Part shown: positions 24,200 through 38,929 of the stretch, in pieces | Layout of the letters: every line of letters starts with the position of its first letter | Position numbering within the stretch: position 1 is the first letter of the stretch | Source: Azolla caroliniana | Taxonomy: Eukaryota; Polypodiophyta | Direction: 5' to 3' | DNA length: 64,000 bases | Assembly: GCA_043228905.1 (NCBI GenBank) | Contig: JBHGNT010000021.1 | Coordinates: 496,001-560,000 of the forward strand | Notes under the pieces: generated by a model | What the model was told of the DNA's origin: nothing | The model's database searches: none | The model's input: the letters and a program-made list of their open reading frames with translations, nothing else | Translations under genes and position numbers: made by a program

Positions 24200-25950
24200 T
24201 GGATAGGAAGCGTGAATAAGATTTGCAATACAGAGCTACAATGCATCATTATGAACTCCCACAATTGGAGAATGCCATTACAGAGACATCAGCGCCCAGA
24301 GAGAGGATCCCCAATTGGATGGACACAGATAGTGCATCCATGTGTCCAAAGACTAAATGTCAGCATGGTGAGGGGCTCAGGGGTGGCTATACTTTTCAAC
24401 AGAGAAATACACAGAGGATTCAAGTGATCGCAGGAGTTTGATATATGTGGGTCTATGTAGATCCCACATCACGTGGGTAATATGCTGTGGATACCGGGGA
24501 GAAAGGACACCCTACTGCTTACATAATCCTGCAATAGCAGAACTCTTTGTCATGCGAGGACTTCGATTGTCAGTGTTACACATCCTGTCCAGCACTCCAA
24601 GATAGATATCATATATGGGTTTCATGCAAGTCTCTAGAGCTGTGGCAATGGATCTTATCTCTATCTACTCAGAATGCTCTTTCAATAATGGAGGAAGAAA
24701 TACACTTGCCTTATTGGACCTTCTAGATCACCACACAAGGCCTTATCATTTATGGTGCCACTTTGTCCTGCTGGATCTGATCATATACATATATGAGCTT
24801 CTCATTCTTGGGCTTAAACAAGAGTTGTCTGAAATCTAGACTAATTTGGATCTGAATACTCCCATGGGGACCCTCACATTCCGGCTTTAAACCAGGCCAA
24901 ATTATGCAGTCCTGAGGAGTTTCCCACATTATTCATACATGAACAGGAAGCAATGCTAGAATACGTAGTACGATGAGGTATATCAAGAGCATACATAAAC
25001 AAAACTCACTGCAGAAGACAACACATCAATATGCACTACTGTAGATGCATTATCCCAAACATTGAAAATGACAGGAATGGGGAAAGATAGAGGCTCTCTT
25101 AAAAGATAGGGGCTCTGTTATGACAGGGGAACACCTTAGAGAACCCATATACCCATCCCCATAGAGGATTTACACGCATGGCATGGGTCTGTATAGAAGC
25201 TTCACCATGTCCCAAAACACCCATTGGTAACACTTCTGCACCATGGCCCATTATCTCCACCTTCACCAAAAGATGCTCTCGATGATCTTTTAAAGATTAC
25301 AGCAAAGTGATTGAGTAATTGATAGGTCAGGGATCCAGACTGAGCATCCTATATATGCTCATGAGATGCGTGTTCCCTCTAATGCACCCCTCTTTAACCA
25401 TGCCATGGTTGAAGTTTTTATAAATGAGAAGAACGAACACTGTTATACCTATACCCAACAGGGGACAACATGGATCCCAATAGTTACAGAACAATCATTC
25501 ATTCACATTGATACTGTATTGCATTGTCATAGAGGCTGATCTTTCAAAGCATGCAGAGCAGAGGGGAAATGCAAGCACCAGGAGAGCCTTGTCTACATTC
25601 CCTTGCATGTTAACTTATTCAAACGAAGGATATGGAGAGAATCATATCTATTACATGCCCTTCAGAAAAGAGCAGGAAGGAGATCAGCTCAACAATTAAG
25701 GATGGAGACTGGAAAACACACACATAGCTTAAAACAATTGCATTTGCCAGCTTTGCAGTCAGGAAGTTGAATCACAGGAGCATTATGTATTACAATGCTC
25801 AATCTATGAAGAGATTGGAATGAAAGATATCACTGTCTCTTTGGAGAAGGATCTTTGTAGAGTCATGGAGTAGAATGATCAAATATGCTTAGACCTATTC
25901 CTTCAACAAAGAAAGACAGAAAGATATATTAACATCTACTAGAGACCAAA
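24200..25950 (+). mobile_element. Decayed non-LTR retrotransposon (LINE)
   Basis: Scraps of a LINE second ORF lie in order on the plus strand. Near 24365 the frame reads VRGSGVAILFNREIH, like part of an endonuclease domain. Near 25530-25600 it reads LSKHAEQRGNASTRRALSTF. Near 25745-25810 it reads CQLCSQEVESQEHYVLQC, a cysteine/histidine tail with CxxC...H...C. Many stops and shifts separate the scraps. No poly(A) tail or target duplication was identified. Its tail differs from the EDEYHF type at 1.7 kb, so this is a different LINE family. Confidence 0.6.
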
Positions 25951-27232
25951 TACACGATTACAAATGAGATATGGATTCATGTTATCCATACGGAAAAACA
26001 AAATACAGGTTCTATGTTTCCTATTAGCTCCACGATTATGATCTTCATACATGTGAAATCATTTTGGAGATGGTTTACAATCATGAAGTGGACCGATATG
26101 TATGGGTGGAGTAGCAGTGACTGGACATCATCCAAAGCTGGTTGGTATCGCAGAACCAGACATGGCAATCAATTATCTCCATGATATGTTGATGGCATGG
26201 TCCGTGTGCCTTATATCTTGGTCAGTCTCTGTTATCGTCAGCATTCTTCTGCTTGGCCCAGCAGCAACAGTCACTCTCTGAATTGAGAGAGAGAAGGAAC
26301 CTTTCGGGAAACAGAGAGTACAAGAGAGACAAGACAGAAAGAAGAGAGAAATAGTAATTTGGTAATGTATAAATCAGTTCAGGAGTACTTTGGTAAAGAG
26401 ATAAAAAATAATTTGTTGATTTCTCTTTGACAAGGTTCTAGGGGTCAATCAATGCTTCTGAAAGTAGTGTGAGAGTTCTCAACAAAACCTATGCCAATAA
26501 TATGTGAAATAAGGATTGATCAATTTCTTGAAGACCTTACATTTTTCTCTCTCCAAGTGACTACCCATGGCTGAATGCTCCATACATGTTGATGCTTTAC
26601 CTTTCCAGATTGTGCTTTGGCTTGCAATAATCAAGGTGCTTGTATATGCACAAATTGATTTCGATTTCATGCACTATATATTCTCCTACATGGTATTCGA
26701 ATCAAACAAGCAAGAAATGTTTCATCCTATGATGCTAACTAATAATGGCCAAAAATGATGTGTTGCGTCCATAATTGAGACCAGTGGGATCTAAGCTAAT
26801 GCAAACCAACCAGTTGAAACTTACCATCTGCTAGGATTGACAATACTATGAACTCAATGTTTCAGGATCTTCCCACTCAGAACAACTAGGCACAACACTT
26901 TTCACAAGAGATTCCACTAGCAACCTGATATCGTTTCCAGACAATTTGATTCAGTATAATTTGGCAAATAAAGCTTATATGACAAGATATTTAATCTGAC
27001 TCACGTAACTTATAATGCAAGGAAAGACGTGATCCAAATAAAAACAAAAACGATGTATGCATTGCGTGGTCATGTTCACCTTAACAGGATTGACGGAGAG
27101 CCTTGGTTACACCTTACAGGCTCTTCTGTAGTCCACATCCCTTTGGCCAAAAAGGTCTAAATCACATTTTGACATTGCTAGAAACCTCCTCATCTACTCG
27201 ATAAAGTTACGTACAAATGATATGGGCAGAGA
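25951..27232. other. Intergenic DNA before the NOT3 stop
   Basis: Nothing coding is recognised between the dead LINE and the NOT3 stop codon. The NOT3 3' untranslated region must lie in the right-hand part, since that gene reads leftward. Confidence 0.5.
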
Positions 27233-30200
27233 CTATACCACAAGCTCATCTTCTAGGTAACTATACTCGAATGTAAATTCTGTTTTGATGCGTTGGCACC
27301 TACATTGCAAAGAAAGCTTGTAATATGGATAAGCAACAAAATAAAAATTCATTTCTCTTTTGCTTCACATTCACATCACATACCATCCTTGTTGAAAATC
27401 ATCATGAAGAATGTGGAAGTCGAAATACACATATGTTCCCTGCTCGAATTCATCAGTGGTCACTTTTGGCTCCTCATGCCGTTGAAACCATGTGTTGTAT
27501 TTCTTGTGGTATCTCCAGGACTGTTTTTTCAGCTCCCTTGCTGCAAGATATTGCTGGTAGGTACCCTGAAATCAACAGTGAAATAACCCTCAAAAAAATC
27601 AGGTGTAGTGTGGATGTTACAAAATTTCCTATGTTCTTTAAAGATATGTCTCATTAGCTTATAATAATTTGTGTGGGTTCATTCACTCTAAATTCCATAA
27701 ATCTCTCAAAACATGTATTTTCATTAGTTTGGAGGAATTTCAAGTAAAAACCAAATATCCTTTTCCACAGAAAGATGGCCTATATTAATTTTGATCATCT
27801 CTCATTTAAATGAAAGTTAATTTATGTCAGATTTTCATAAGTTTCGACATTAAACAATCAAAAATCTTCCTTTTCGAATGTCTATTAATCCATTTGATCA
27901 AATTTAGCAAAGTCAGATGTGATGAAGTCACTCCAATTCAGTTAAGGTTTTACTTTAGCAAGAAGTTTAACCTGCTGATAGTAAAAAGCAAAAAATAAGA
28001 CATCAGTGCCGAGACGTTCCCAGAATACTGGATTATCTATCAACTCTGCAGGTGCCTGAGGATAGCTTGAAGGTGTCACAGCTGGATGTCTCTGCATGCA
28101 GGACACTTTCAGTACATATTCTAATTTCTGCTAACATTTTAGTACGTGTTGGATAATTAGATTTAATTAAAAAATGGAGAACCAATCACGAGATTGATTA
28201 CATATCTAAAAATCTTGTGACTTGTGTCTTATGGTGAGTGTTTACAAGAGGAGAACCAATCACAAGATTGATTACATATCTAAAAATCTTGTGACTTGTG
28301 TCTTATGGTGAGTGCTTACAAGATAAACCCTTGTGATTTATATTACGAATTTTGTATAAATAGAACTAATGCACACATATAGATAACATTTCCATACCGG
28401 AGTGTAGCTTCGTAACTGTTCAGAATCCTTTGGCAAAGGAATCTTATGAAATGCAGCATCAAGCATTTGCAAGTTGTAAAGCTGATCATTTGCTGCAGTG
28501 TTAATCAAGTTGTCCCCGATAGCTCCAAGGTCAGCTGTACTTCTGCGTCCAATGATACCTGGCCCTGCAACAGATACTTGGCTTGATGGCATACTCTGAT
28601 TTGATGGTTCAACATTACTACTCGCCCACCGGCTCATCTCTGGGAGGCTGCTTGATCCCCCCATCTGTAAACAAATACAAACAAGGAAATACAGTCTAGA
28701 ACATCATACCACTATTGGAAACATTCCCTAAGGACAATGAGTATTATACACAAACAAATGCCAATGCAACCATCAGACAAGTAACCATAAAGGAAACACA
28801 GTCTAGAACAGGCTACTATTGAAAACATTCCCTGAGGACTCTGAGTATACACAAACCCATGGTGATTATACAAGCCATCAGACAAGTAACTATCACTTAA
28901 TTCATACATTCCATGAATGAATGGAGTTACTGAACAAATTCATCTAAAAATATATCAATTTGTACTCTTTGCTATCTAAGAGAACTCATTGTGTTCCTTT
29001 CTAGCAGTAATAGTCCATGGGCATGCCAACCAAACAATATATATCACCCTTATTAACCTTAAAATCATCACCCTCACCAATTTAAACACCATACTCATCT
29101 CTAACATCTTCATCACACTTATCCTCACCCTTACCATTTCCATCACCTACATGATGTAAGTGACGAGAGAAAAAACCAAACTTTACCTTTTGCATAGCAT
29201 CAAAAAATGTGTTTTTGTTGTAATAATCTAAGAAGCCCATCAATAGGAAAGTAAGGTAAAGTCTCTAGTACGCAATACTTTCATCCTATAAAGCTCACTA
29301 GGCTAAGCACTTTGCATTAAAAAATTGGCTTTTGGTGCTCAATATGGAAGCTTGAAATCTCATATCTACATATAAAAGCATACAATGGTTTCCTTCATCA
29401 CCTAAAGCATTGATACTAGGAAAGTTCATAGGTTGACTAAATATGTGATAAAACCTTAGAAATGCTGTTGCAAAACTTTGACCAATAAATTTCAATGTGG
29501 ATTCCTCATCCTTCAGTTTTATGAAGAAACCTGGGGAAAAATCATTCCTATACATGTGGTTGAACATTGCATTCATTACCTCTTGAATAATATGAGAAAT
29601 TTAGTGCTTTTTAGGGAGAGGATTCAGATCATTACATCATCAGATAACTTGTGTTGTAGGCCAGACTGAGATAGTTCTCCAATTCTATCTGCAGAGGTTT
29701 CTGTTGCCAAATAGGAAGATAAAGAAACTATTAATAATAAAAGGAATGCCAATAAGGGATACATGAATCTTTAACATTTAAATCCTACTGATTCACTACT
29801 ACCCTTTCTTTTTACTGAAAAAGAGACACAAACTCTCATATTTGTATCCTATGATCAACCATACCATTTTCTTTTACTGATACTCCAGACGGTAGTAGAA
29901 TCTGCTGGCTTGCCTGAGTTGCTGGCAGCTGCTGTGCTTCCAACCCTGTCTGAACCAGTGTTGTGGGTGAATTTGCAGCTTGAGGTTGCACTCCAAGATT
30001 TAATCCTGACTGTTGCTGTTGTAGGACTCCAGCATGTGAAGGTTGAAGAGAAGTATGTTGATTTGGTATTAACTGGAAAAAGAACCCACAACACATATAC
30101 AACTACCATTAATTCATGTAATATAAACAAAAATAACGTGTCTTACACCATTGGCGCATTTAACCACATTACTAGCCAAATAATTGTTCAATGTCTCATA

Positions 30201-33200
30201 TTTGAATAGTAAAATAGTCTCCTGTTTATTCTTCAATTTTCAAAGAAATGAATCAGCCCTTTTGTTTTAGCTAGTGCACCATCCTATAATGCCTCAGCAG
30301 ACCAGTTCAAAGACAATTCACTCGTAAGTGCAAGCCACCGAGTCTTAATGTGGAAAGGGAAAGGTTTGAATTTCCCACACAATCAACCACAGCTTTAAGC
30401 AATCTTAATAATCATCTTCCTCAGTCCCTTGTAAGCTGCAGTTTATGAAACCTACCCTGGCCTTCATTGTAAATTTGAATTTCGAATTTTAGTTTTCCTC
30501 ATTAATTTGGACAGGTTATTTTTTCTTGTGAAACTCTGTTTTGCATCAGATTTGAAGTTCTTCACAAGAAAAGGTCTGTATTACTCCTAAGTGTGCACAT
30601 AATAGGTAAGAAAGGTGAGAACATATCGAATTAGGTAACAATTTTATAACCTGTTGTTTCTGACTCGTTGCTCCTAGATGAGATATCTGTTGAGCACTTG
30701 CTAAAAGAGGATTGTTCTGCTGTTGCTGCTGAGAGACTTGCTGCAAACGCTGTAGAAATTTTTGCTTTTGATCTGGTGCTATCTCTGCCCTTGCTATGAA
30801 TTGTCCCTATTATATATCAGAAGGAAATTGTTAACAATACAGCTAGCTAAATTCTCAGCATTATCCTCAAGAAGAGAATGCTTTCTTACAGTTTCAGTTG
30901 ATTGAAATGGAAGTGCTGAAGGGGACCTCCATTGTCCTCCCGGTGACGTAAACAGCCTAGTTCCAATAATGCCCCCATCAGTGGAAGATCCTGTGACAAA
31001 ATAAATTAATTCAGTTACTGTCTTGAGTCCTTTTGCAAACATTTGTTTGTTACAGCTCAAATTGTTCACACAAACCTCCAGTAGTTAGTCTTTCTTCAGA
31101 TGGCAATGGACTTCTCTTGCTCAAATCTTGAATGGAAGAGGTTATGACATGGCTACTGCTAGTAACTGCACTAGAGCTTGATGACATGGCTGTGGCAACA
31201 AGAGGTGAAGATGGCACAGAGTTCACACTTATCGGTAATCCTCCTCGTCCTACACCTCTTGAAAGACTGGAATTCTGCCCAAAGTAGCTTCCACCACCTT
31301 CCTCGTTTACAGTACTAGAGAAAGCAACAGGGGATGAGGGAACTGATGGATTGTTACTTTTACCAACCCTGGAAGATGTTAATATAGTAGGGCTACCAAC
31401 ACTAATTCCAGTGCCTCCATTTGTCGTAGAGACAGCCGAAATTCCAATTGGGATAGATACAGTTACACCAATTGCATTTCCATCTTGCTGTATTTGCAGA
31501 GGTGGTGTTTTAGCTCCACTTTCCACACTAGTTTGTAAGGTACTCTCCTCAGGCACCACTGTTAAAACGTCCTTTGGAATCTACATTATTTTTAAGAGAA
31601 ACCAATTGTCCAAACTCAGAGAGTTGAGAGAGATATTTCATACTAGCAGAACAAGAATGTACACAAGAAAGAAGGAATATTCCACAAATGGAAATAAATC
31701 ACCATTATCCATCAAATTAAAAGGATCATTTCAGTATGTTCTGATACAAGGTAGGTTCTACATGGAAGTTAGTAAAGCACCTTTTCGGTATCTTTACCAT
31801 AACTGTTTCTCAGTTTGGAATTTGGATCAAAAACTGCATAATTATTTATTGGTTTGAAGGCAAACTAAACCTGAAGCCTTCAGCATACTAAAACAATAAT
31901 TATTCAATGAACCATCGGTAAGAAGCGAGCTTGAGTGCCCATGAACAATAATGGTTATGCTTTACATTGAAACACACATGTACGTAGGCAGACAATAATA
32001 TTATAGTTTACCTTTACCATAAGTGCTGAGGCGGCAGTAGCTATTGCATCCATTTCTAGGGCCTCGATCTTCTCAATGGGTATTGAGCTATAAAGTTCAT
32101 CCACTTCTGAGAATTCTTCAAAATCATCCTAAGAAGGAAATTTCCAGTATAAGATAATGCATTAGCAAGCATATACATACTAAGCTAGGCATATATTTAC
32201 CTGGTTGCGCTCCACATAGTCTTCAATAAAAAACTTGATTTCATTGACCTGATCAGGGCTTACTCCATCGTTATCCAGGAGTCTGAGTATTTGTTCTAGC
32301 TTCACAATATGTGCCTTGTGACGGTTGATGGACTCCTCTAAATGTCCCTTTAGTACAATAATGATTTGTTAACAGAGAATATAGCTATATACTATAAATA
32401 TCTTCTGTAGGAACTCCGTTATTCCTTTGTTTGTAAAATAAGCGATATTAGGATATTTTGCTCATACATGCAGAGCCCACTTATGGCCTTAAATTAATTT
32501 AAAAATTATTAATTCTTCAAACAGCTTTACCAATCGGGGGGTCAAATTCCTGCTCTTTTTCACTGTCAATCGCTCAATTTCCGCTTCAAAGGAATCCATT
32601 TGCGATTCTAATTCACTAACCTGCAGTAAATCTTGTGTATAAGATCTATAGCATATAAAGTACACTGTAAATATCAAAAAACGTATTTAATAGAGTAGGT
32701 AATGTGTAAGCTTAGCTTGTACTTAATAGCTAGATGAAATGACATTATCGTTTCAGACATCTAAAAACTTTCTCAGTGCATTGACAACCATATTACATTC
32801 TATCCAATAAGATACCTCTTTCAGCATGAACAAATATTTCAAATTATTATTTGCATAGCTGAAATCATTAGGATAAGTAAATAATGGTGGATACAAGTTT
32901 TTCTTCAGTTTCATCATTCAATCCATAAAAGTCATCCAGGTTCGTTTTAAGTGACATGGAAATCTGTGTCTACTGTCCAATATATCCAGCAAAAGATAAT
33001 TGATATCACCATCCCATTGTTACATACATAGATTGACATATTCGCATTCATGGGGTTTTCCATTCGAATGCAAACGAATACATATACGAATGCATGGTCA
33101 AGTACATGAGCTCCCTACTTTTTAGTTTCCTAGGGCTAGGATATAGGAAAGGGGACTTAACAATAAAGAAGGGAAAATAAAAGAGGGACTTCCCCATTAA

Positions 33201-34120
33201 GTTCCAAATAAGTTCCAAAAACTTCCCATTAAAGGCAAGTGGATCATTGAGCCTATATAAGGACCTGCCATTTCAAGTGTACCATTTGGGGCCATAATCT
33301 CATTGTTCTCCTGGATTAATACTCAGGTATTTCATTTTTTTTTTAACTTGTCATTGAGTTTTACTCAATCTCTTATGCTCCATAGCTATGCAAACCTATT
33401 TGCTCTCCTCAACTTCAAGCATTTAATTGTTCTCAATCTTTTCATTAAGTTTAAGAAATCCATTGTCCTCCGTAGCTACACAAAACTACGGATGGCACCG
33501 CAAATATGGAGACACAATTGACCCTTGAACTAGCACACCTCATTGCACTCACACACCACACAATATGGCCTGAGCTAAAACCGGATTAAATCAGTTCAAA
33601 TATCTCTCCAAAACAAAAACAATCACAAATAGTCAGCCTCAATCAATTTATCTTATACTAATTAAAGTTTTATAAATACATACCATATTATTCAGCCAGT
33701 CCCTTGACTCACTTTTGGCTTTCTCCCTTGGATCCTGTAAAACATGCTTATATATTGTAGAAAGAAAACAATTACTATGTCAATGTCAAAATAACAATAC
33801 TTTAATGTGTTTTGGCAACCTCTTAGACTTTGTGGACCATCCAGATTGAGACATGTAATTCTATAGTCCAACGATATTTCAAATAGACCAGACAATATTG
33901 TTTTCATGTGACCATGTAATCATAAATGTCTACAATAATGCTGTCACGGCATTCTAAAAACATAGAGACTATAATGCATGCATCATCATACCTTTTTTTT
34001 ATGTTATTGATCTATATCAAGATCACTTAAGATACAAGGATGGTAATTGAAAGAAGCAATGGCATATATAGTCATGCATGAACACAGCCAATATATTATG
34101 GGAATTATGAAGATGCATGC

Positions 34121-34159
<39 letters not shown>

Positions 34160-35659
34160 AGTTCTGATCTCAATGTTGGTGTTATAACCTAAAAGATTAG
34201 ATGAAAACCATGTGTGTGTATCTGTATGTATATACACATGATGGAAATTAACTGCACCTCTTATTTGGTGGGAGGGGTATGTGGAATAAATATTCGATAT
34301 TATAGAGAGGGCAGTCTTGATGTGAATTTCATGTCAAAGTAGATTCTTCAAAGTGACCCCAGCATTGAATGATATAAGCTTGCTTTATCAGTCTACTTCC
34401 ACAACCTAAACTAAGTTATCCCTGCAATATTGTTTTCTCTCCTGTACTTTGTCAAGGATTGTGATTATTGATGTGATGAGGAAAACCAAGTGAAATTCAC
34501 TTAGAACCTCTGTCTACGAATGTCATACTGAAGAAGAGAATATCCATACTCTTCATCAATAGCTGCAACTCTAAGAAGCAACAGACTACATCTGTAGAAA
34601 AGTCCAAGCTCCCAAACATGACTTGAGACTTTTGGTTGATAATTTGATGAATGTTTATCAATCACATTTCACACTTGAGCAACAAGTTGTACCCATAAAA
34701 ACATATTACCCACAAAAAAGCTTACAGTTTTAGGTTGTTGCCCAAGGCCTTCCTTAGAGAATGCCTTTGTTTTTGTTTCTTTCTCACAAACTTTGAAACG
34801 TTCCATCTCCTTCTCAATAAGTTTGCGTGCATCAAGAAGAGCCTGGGCAAAAGGAAACATTTCTTATTTTTCCAATAAACCTGTTCAATCAAGTTTTTCG
34901 ATTCATAGATAGTTATATAATTTCCATAAAGTTACAAAGTTACCAAGGATTGAAGATGATTGCCGATTTAGACAATCTCCAGAATTATGAGATTAATATA
35001 TTGCGCTTAATAATGTCTAAATTTCAAAACTCTAAATAAGGCTATCTTCATCTTCGAACAGGTCTGAGACACACCGATAAAATCTGCCGCAGATGCCAAC
35101 CATACGTACTTCACATTTATAATCAAACATTGCCTATATTTTACCTATATTGTACTAGATCGATGGATCTAATTTGTGCTAATGTTTGTCAATGATATGA
35201 AAATTATTTTTTTTCCTGATTCAGATACTTTTACCCAAGCGAAACAATTTCCAGCATTCAACATAGTTCAAAAGAAGTAAAAGACCTCCAACATCAGCAT
35301 ATCACAAACTTTATTTATAAGAATTGAGCACTCTACCTTTTTATCTTTAATTTCCGAGGATTGGAGCCATGTCTTGATTTGGTCTCTGTATCTTTGCAAC
35401 TTCTTTATTTCTTTCTTCAAATCTGCTTCAAATTTCTCCTTCTGATTTGCATTCTCTGTATCATACACCTAATTTACAACAGCAAACAGTTTATTCATAA
35501 CCTCAAAAAAGAACATTTTACTCAGAAATCAAAAGATAATCACAAAGGAACTATTTATGGTCAAACCTTGTTCCAAATGCTATCAAACACATCCACTCCT
35601 TCTTGAACCTTTTTCAAAACTTTATCAATCTCCCCTTGCAATTTCCGTGTAGCACCCAT
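27233..35659 (-). CDS. NOT3: CCR4-NOT transcription/deadenylase subunit 3
   Basis: Sixteen coding exons in transcript order: 35659-35567, 35468-35337, 34842-34726, 33734-33684, 32620-32531, 32347-32201, 32128-32012, 31580-31076, 30990-30890, 30806-30651, 30072-29865, 29700-29636, 28664-28398, 28091-27972, 27565-27384, 27299-27233. All phases agree and give 805 residues, near the plant family length. The N-terminal Not3 coiled-coil domain opens [20 protein letters not shown] and runs to about 240. A Ser/Thr/Gln-rich linker follows. The NOT2/3/5 C-terminal domain is marked by [73 protein letters not shown] and a closing [19 protein letters not shown]3 is a scaffold subunit of the deadenylase complex that shortens mRNA poly(A) tails. 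The gene looks intact. Confidence 0.95.
28176..28323. repeat. 74-bp tandem duplication in a NOT3 intron
   Basis: Copies 28176-28249 and 28250-28323 lie in the intron 28092-28397 and differ at only about three positions. Each copy also holds an inverted pair, AATCACAAGATT and AATCTTGTGA, able to form a hairpin. Confidence 0.9.
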
Positions 35660-35660
35660 C

Positions 35661-36811
35661 CTGCTTTGAGCTTTATAATCTGTTCAAGTACCTATTCAGA
35701 TTATGTGTGCATACATACACACACATTTGAAATTTGGAAATGCATTCATCACTTGACGAAATCTGACAGATATATGAGGGTTTCTAGTAAATTCCTTTGT
35801 TCTTGTGGTATTTTCTCATGCATTCCTCATTTTCATGCATACATACGGTGTTAGGACAATTAGACTTAAACGTTTGACAATATTCTGAGAGAAATATAAG
35901 ATATTTTCTACTAAAACCCATAAAGTATGGTATTTTCTCATAATTTACTATATTTCATCATAGAAATGAAAGTCTGCCAATTAGGGGATAGGTCATTTGG
36001 TAGTGGAAACTTTTCACTGGTCCTAATTGAACTTGGACAATTAATTGGAATTCTTTAACGAAATTCAAACAAACCATCTGGTATTTTGTCAAATTTTCCT
36101 TCTGTGCTGAAATCCTCTAAACGTTGTGTATTTCTCAAACTTGCCACTTTTCTTACTTGTGCATGACAATATATTTATTCAGTTTCATTAGGAATTTCCC
36201 ATAACGCATGCAGCATTTTGTCATAATTTTTTATATTTTCATGCATGAGAAGGAGAGAGAAATTTTCCCAAACAGTGAATTTTCTCATTGATCTTAATCG
36301 ACCTTGACAAAAAAAAACTTCCGTTAGCAAGTTACAAGTTCTGAGAAGACACCGGATATAAAAGGTTAGGGTTTAGATTTCTAGTTCCAAGCAAAATAGC
36401 AGTTCTATAAAGATATAAAAAATCATCAGAGAATTGAAAATGAATGTTACGCCACATACTTTTTTAACACTTTTTAACAGAGAAATTTAGAGAAAAAAAT
36501 CATCAGAGAATTGAATAAAAACATTACATCAGCGAGTTCTTTTTCTCTTAAGCCCTTTTATTAGATAAATTTAGGAAGAAAGAAAAAAAAATTATTAGAG
36601 AACTTTTCTTCATTTTTAATAGGAAAATCATTTCGTCTGATGAAAAATTCATCGTCTGTTTTTTTTCTTTTGTGGGAAGAGGAATGAAGAAACATTTTAT
36701 TTTCGTCTTCAGATGAAATGAGATATGGGACGAACTTAGAGAGAAGAGGAAGAAGAAGAAAAAGAAAAAGAAGAAAAAGGTAGCAGAAAACAGGAGCAGA
36801 TCTGAGCATAC
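35661..36811 (-). other. NOT3 5'-UTR intron
   Basis: Reading leftward, a donor CTCCAG|GTATGC lies at 36811/36810 and an acceptor CAAAGCAG|G at 35661, one base before the ATG that ends at 35659. The intron is 1151 bp. The noncoding first exon would run from 36812 to about 37000 and is rich in GAA/CTC repeats, including a (GAA)n run at about 36925-36950. The site choice is by eye. Confidence 0.6.
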
Positions 36812-38929
36812 CTGGAGAATAAATACGAAGTTATGTTCTCCTCCTCCTCTTCTTTTTGTTCTATTTAATTTGAAGATGCGAGAGGCGGGGGGGATGGATC
36901 AACTGATGACGAAGATCAGAACAGGAAGAAGAAGAAGAAGAAGAAGAAGAATTGTACAGGAAAAACAGGAGAAGGGGGTAGCAGCTGCTGCGGTGTGCCT
37001 GTGAAGAAAAAAAATAATGGCTTTTATATATGGATTATATATGTACATATGTATATGTATAAATATGTACAGTGTGGGGAGTGGGCTAAATTTAGATTAT
37101 TCTCATTTATTTTGGCTATTACTTTTCTCTAATTCCCAGAAATGACCCTCACCCCCCTCCCCTCTCATGTCCACAACTCAAAATTCCCTTCCCTTCTGAG
37201 CTTGTCGTACTCGCTCTCTTTGCCCAGTTTCCACCACCACCAGTCCGCAGTTTTGAACCCCGACAATTCGATCAATGGCCTTACGGGAGCCACTCACTGA
37301 TGGACGGTCACATCACGTCCCACCGCTCTCGATCACGCCCTCATCCCCTGCCTTGCCTTATTGTAGTTGTTAGCATAATGTCAATCGATGCTTGATTCGT
37401 ACGATACCGTCATTGTTGCAACTCTCGAAACATGGAGAGTTTTATGACCCCCGGACCCTCTAGCTCCACTTTGCATTCCTCTATTCTGGTTTTCGCCCGT
37501 TGTGAAGGATTTCCCCTTGTCGCTCCAATTCTAGCATGCTTGATTGACCCCTTATACTAGTTATTGATCATTACCTCAATAGGTCACTATTGTCACAACA
37601 TCTAGGACGTTGGTTAGGGAATGCTCATATCTACCAAGGTAGGGGGTAGGCCTTTGAGCTTCATGATGGACATCATTATGACATGTTGCTTTTATTAGGG
37701 GTTCAAACAAGCCATGGTAGGAACAAGGGTGGTCATTAGGGCTCATGGCGGTATGTGGTTGCTATTTGCAAATATTGGGATGAGTCCTCCAACGAGAATG
37801 AAATAGTGAACCACCATGGAAGCAATGTGTTTGGAGCTTCCCCTTGTGAGCCAAAAGAACTTCAATGTACATGGCATCAACTAGATATTGCTCTAAGTAT
37901 TAATGTTTAATTCCAGTAGACGACAATGCTGGGAACTACTCAAACTCTAGACATGTATAGGGTCTTGTGATGGAGAAAGCTGAATTCAAACAAGAAGTGG
38001 GCCACTCCTCGATAGAACGGGTTGGGTCTACCTGAAGTTTTGTGGGACTTTGCACTAGTGGAGAAAGGGAAGTAAAGTACTACTACATGGCAGAGTTATC
38101 TACATGCTCATGGTGGTTGGTTCCATTGCCGAGGAAATGAATGCAAGTGGTTGATGAAGGCATTTATAGGGAGGACAAATGGAGTATCCTCGTAGAGGGC
38201 AAAGACAAACATGTGCAACCACAAGTGTCGGAGGAGCCAAGCATATGTTTAGTACCAACTATAGGTTTTAATGGTGTAATCATTGTCATACACTAGGAAA
38301 ACTTAGGAAAAAAAAAATTGTCCCCACAAATGTGAAAGACAGACATTCAACTCATAAAGAAATATAACAACTATTGATTCAGCTCACCTTAAAAGGCCTT
38401 CTTCATTCAAAAGATTTTTACTAGTTCTCTTAGAGTCACGGTGTGCACCCTCGATTGCAACATTCATCAGTAAGGTTCTTGAACATGAAGAGTTGTTACT
38501 CACTTTCGCATGTATTATGTGGAAATGATATATTTTTGGTCTTATATGTCATATTTGACCTTGCGAGAAATGTTAATAATTAGGTAATTAACTAGGGTTA
38601 ATTAGGGTCTAATTATGCGAGTATTGATAAAGTAGCGGAAGATTATTTGATTTGTGTGTATGTGTGTGAGAGGAAGATACACTTATGAACAATAATATAA
38701 ATGGGGGATGATTAACAAAGAGTCTAGCTAAAGACCTTTATCTAATTAATAAGCATCAAGTTACAAAAATACTCACAAAGAGGTATATACATACATCTCA
38801 TGTGCAAGGGTACACGTGTGTGAGTATAATATAGGTACAAGGAAGTAAGTCTTATATTAAATATACCTAGTACTAGAGGATCTAGAATGTATCCCCACTT
38901 ACGTACAAGTATAATATCCTATTTAAGGC

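Noticed and set aside
31351-31857. 168-codon plus-strand frame over a large NOT3 exon
   Set aside because: Antisense to the NOT3 linker exon and running into an intron; no recognisable features.
36561-36809. 82-codon Leu-rich minus-strand frame upstream of NOT3
   Set aside because: Lies within the predicted 5'-UTR intron, in purine-rich simple sequence; not a convincing protein.
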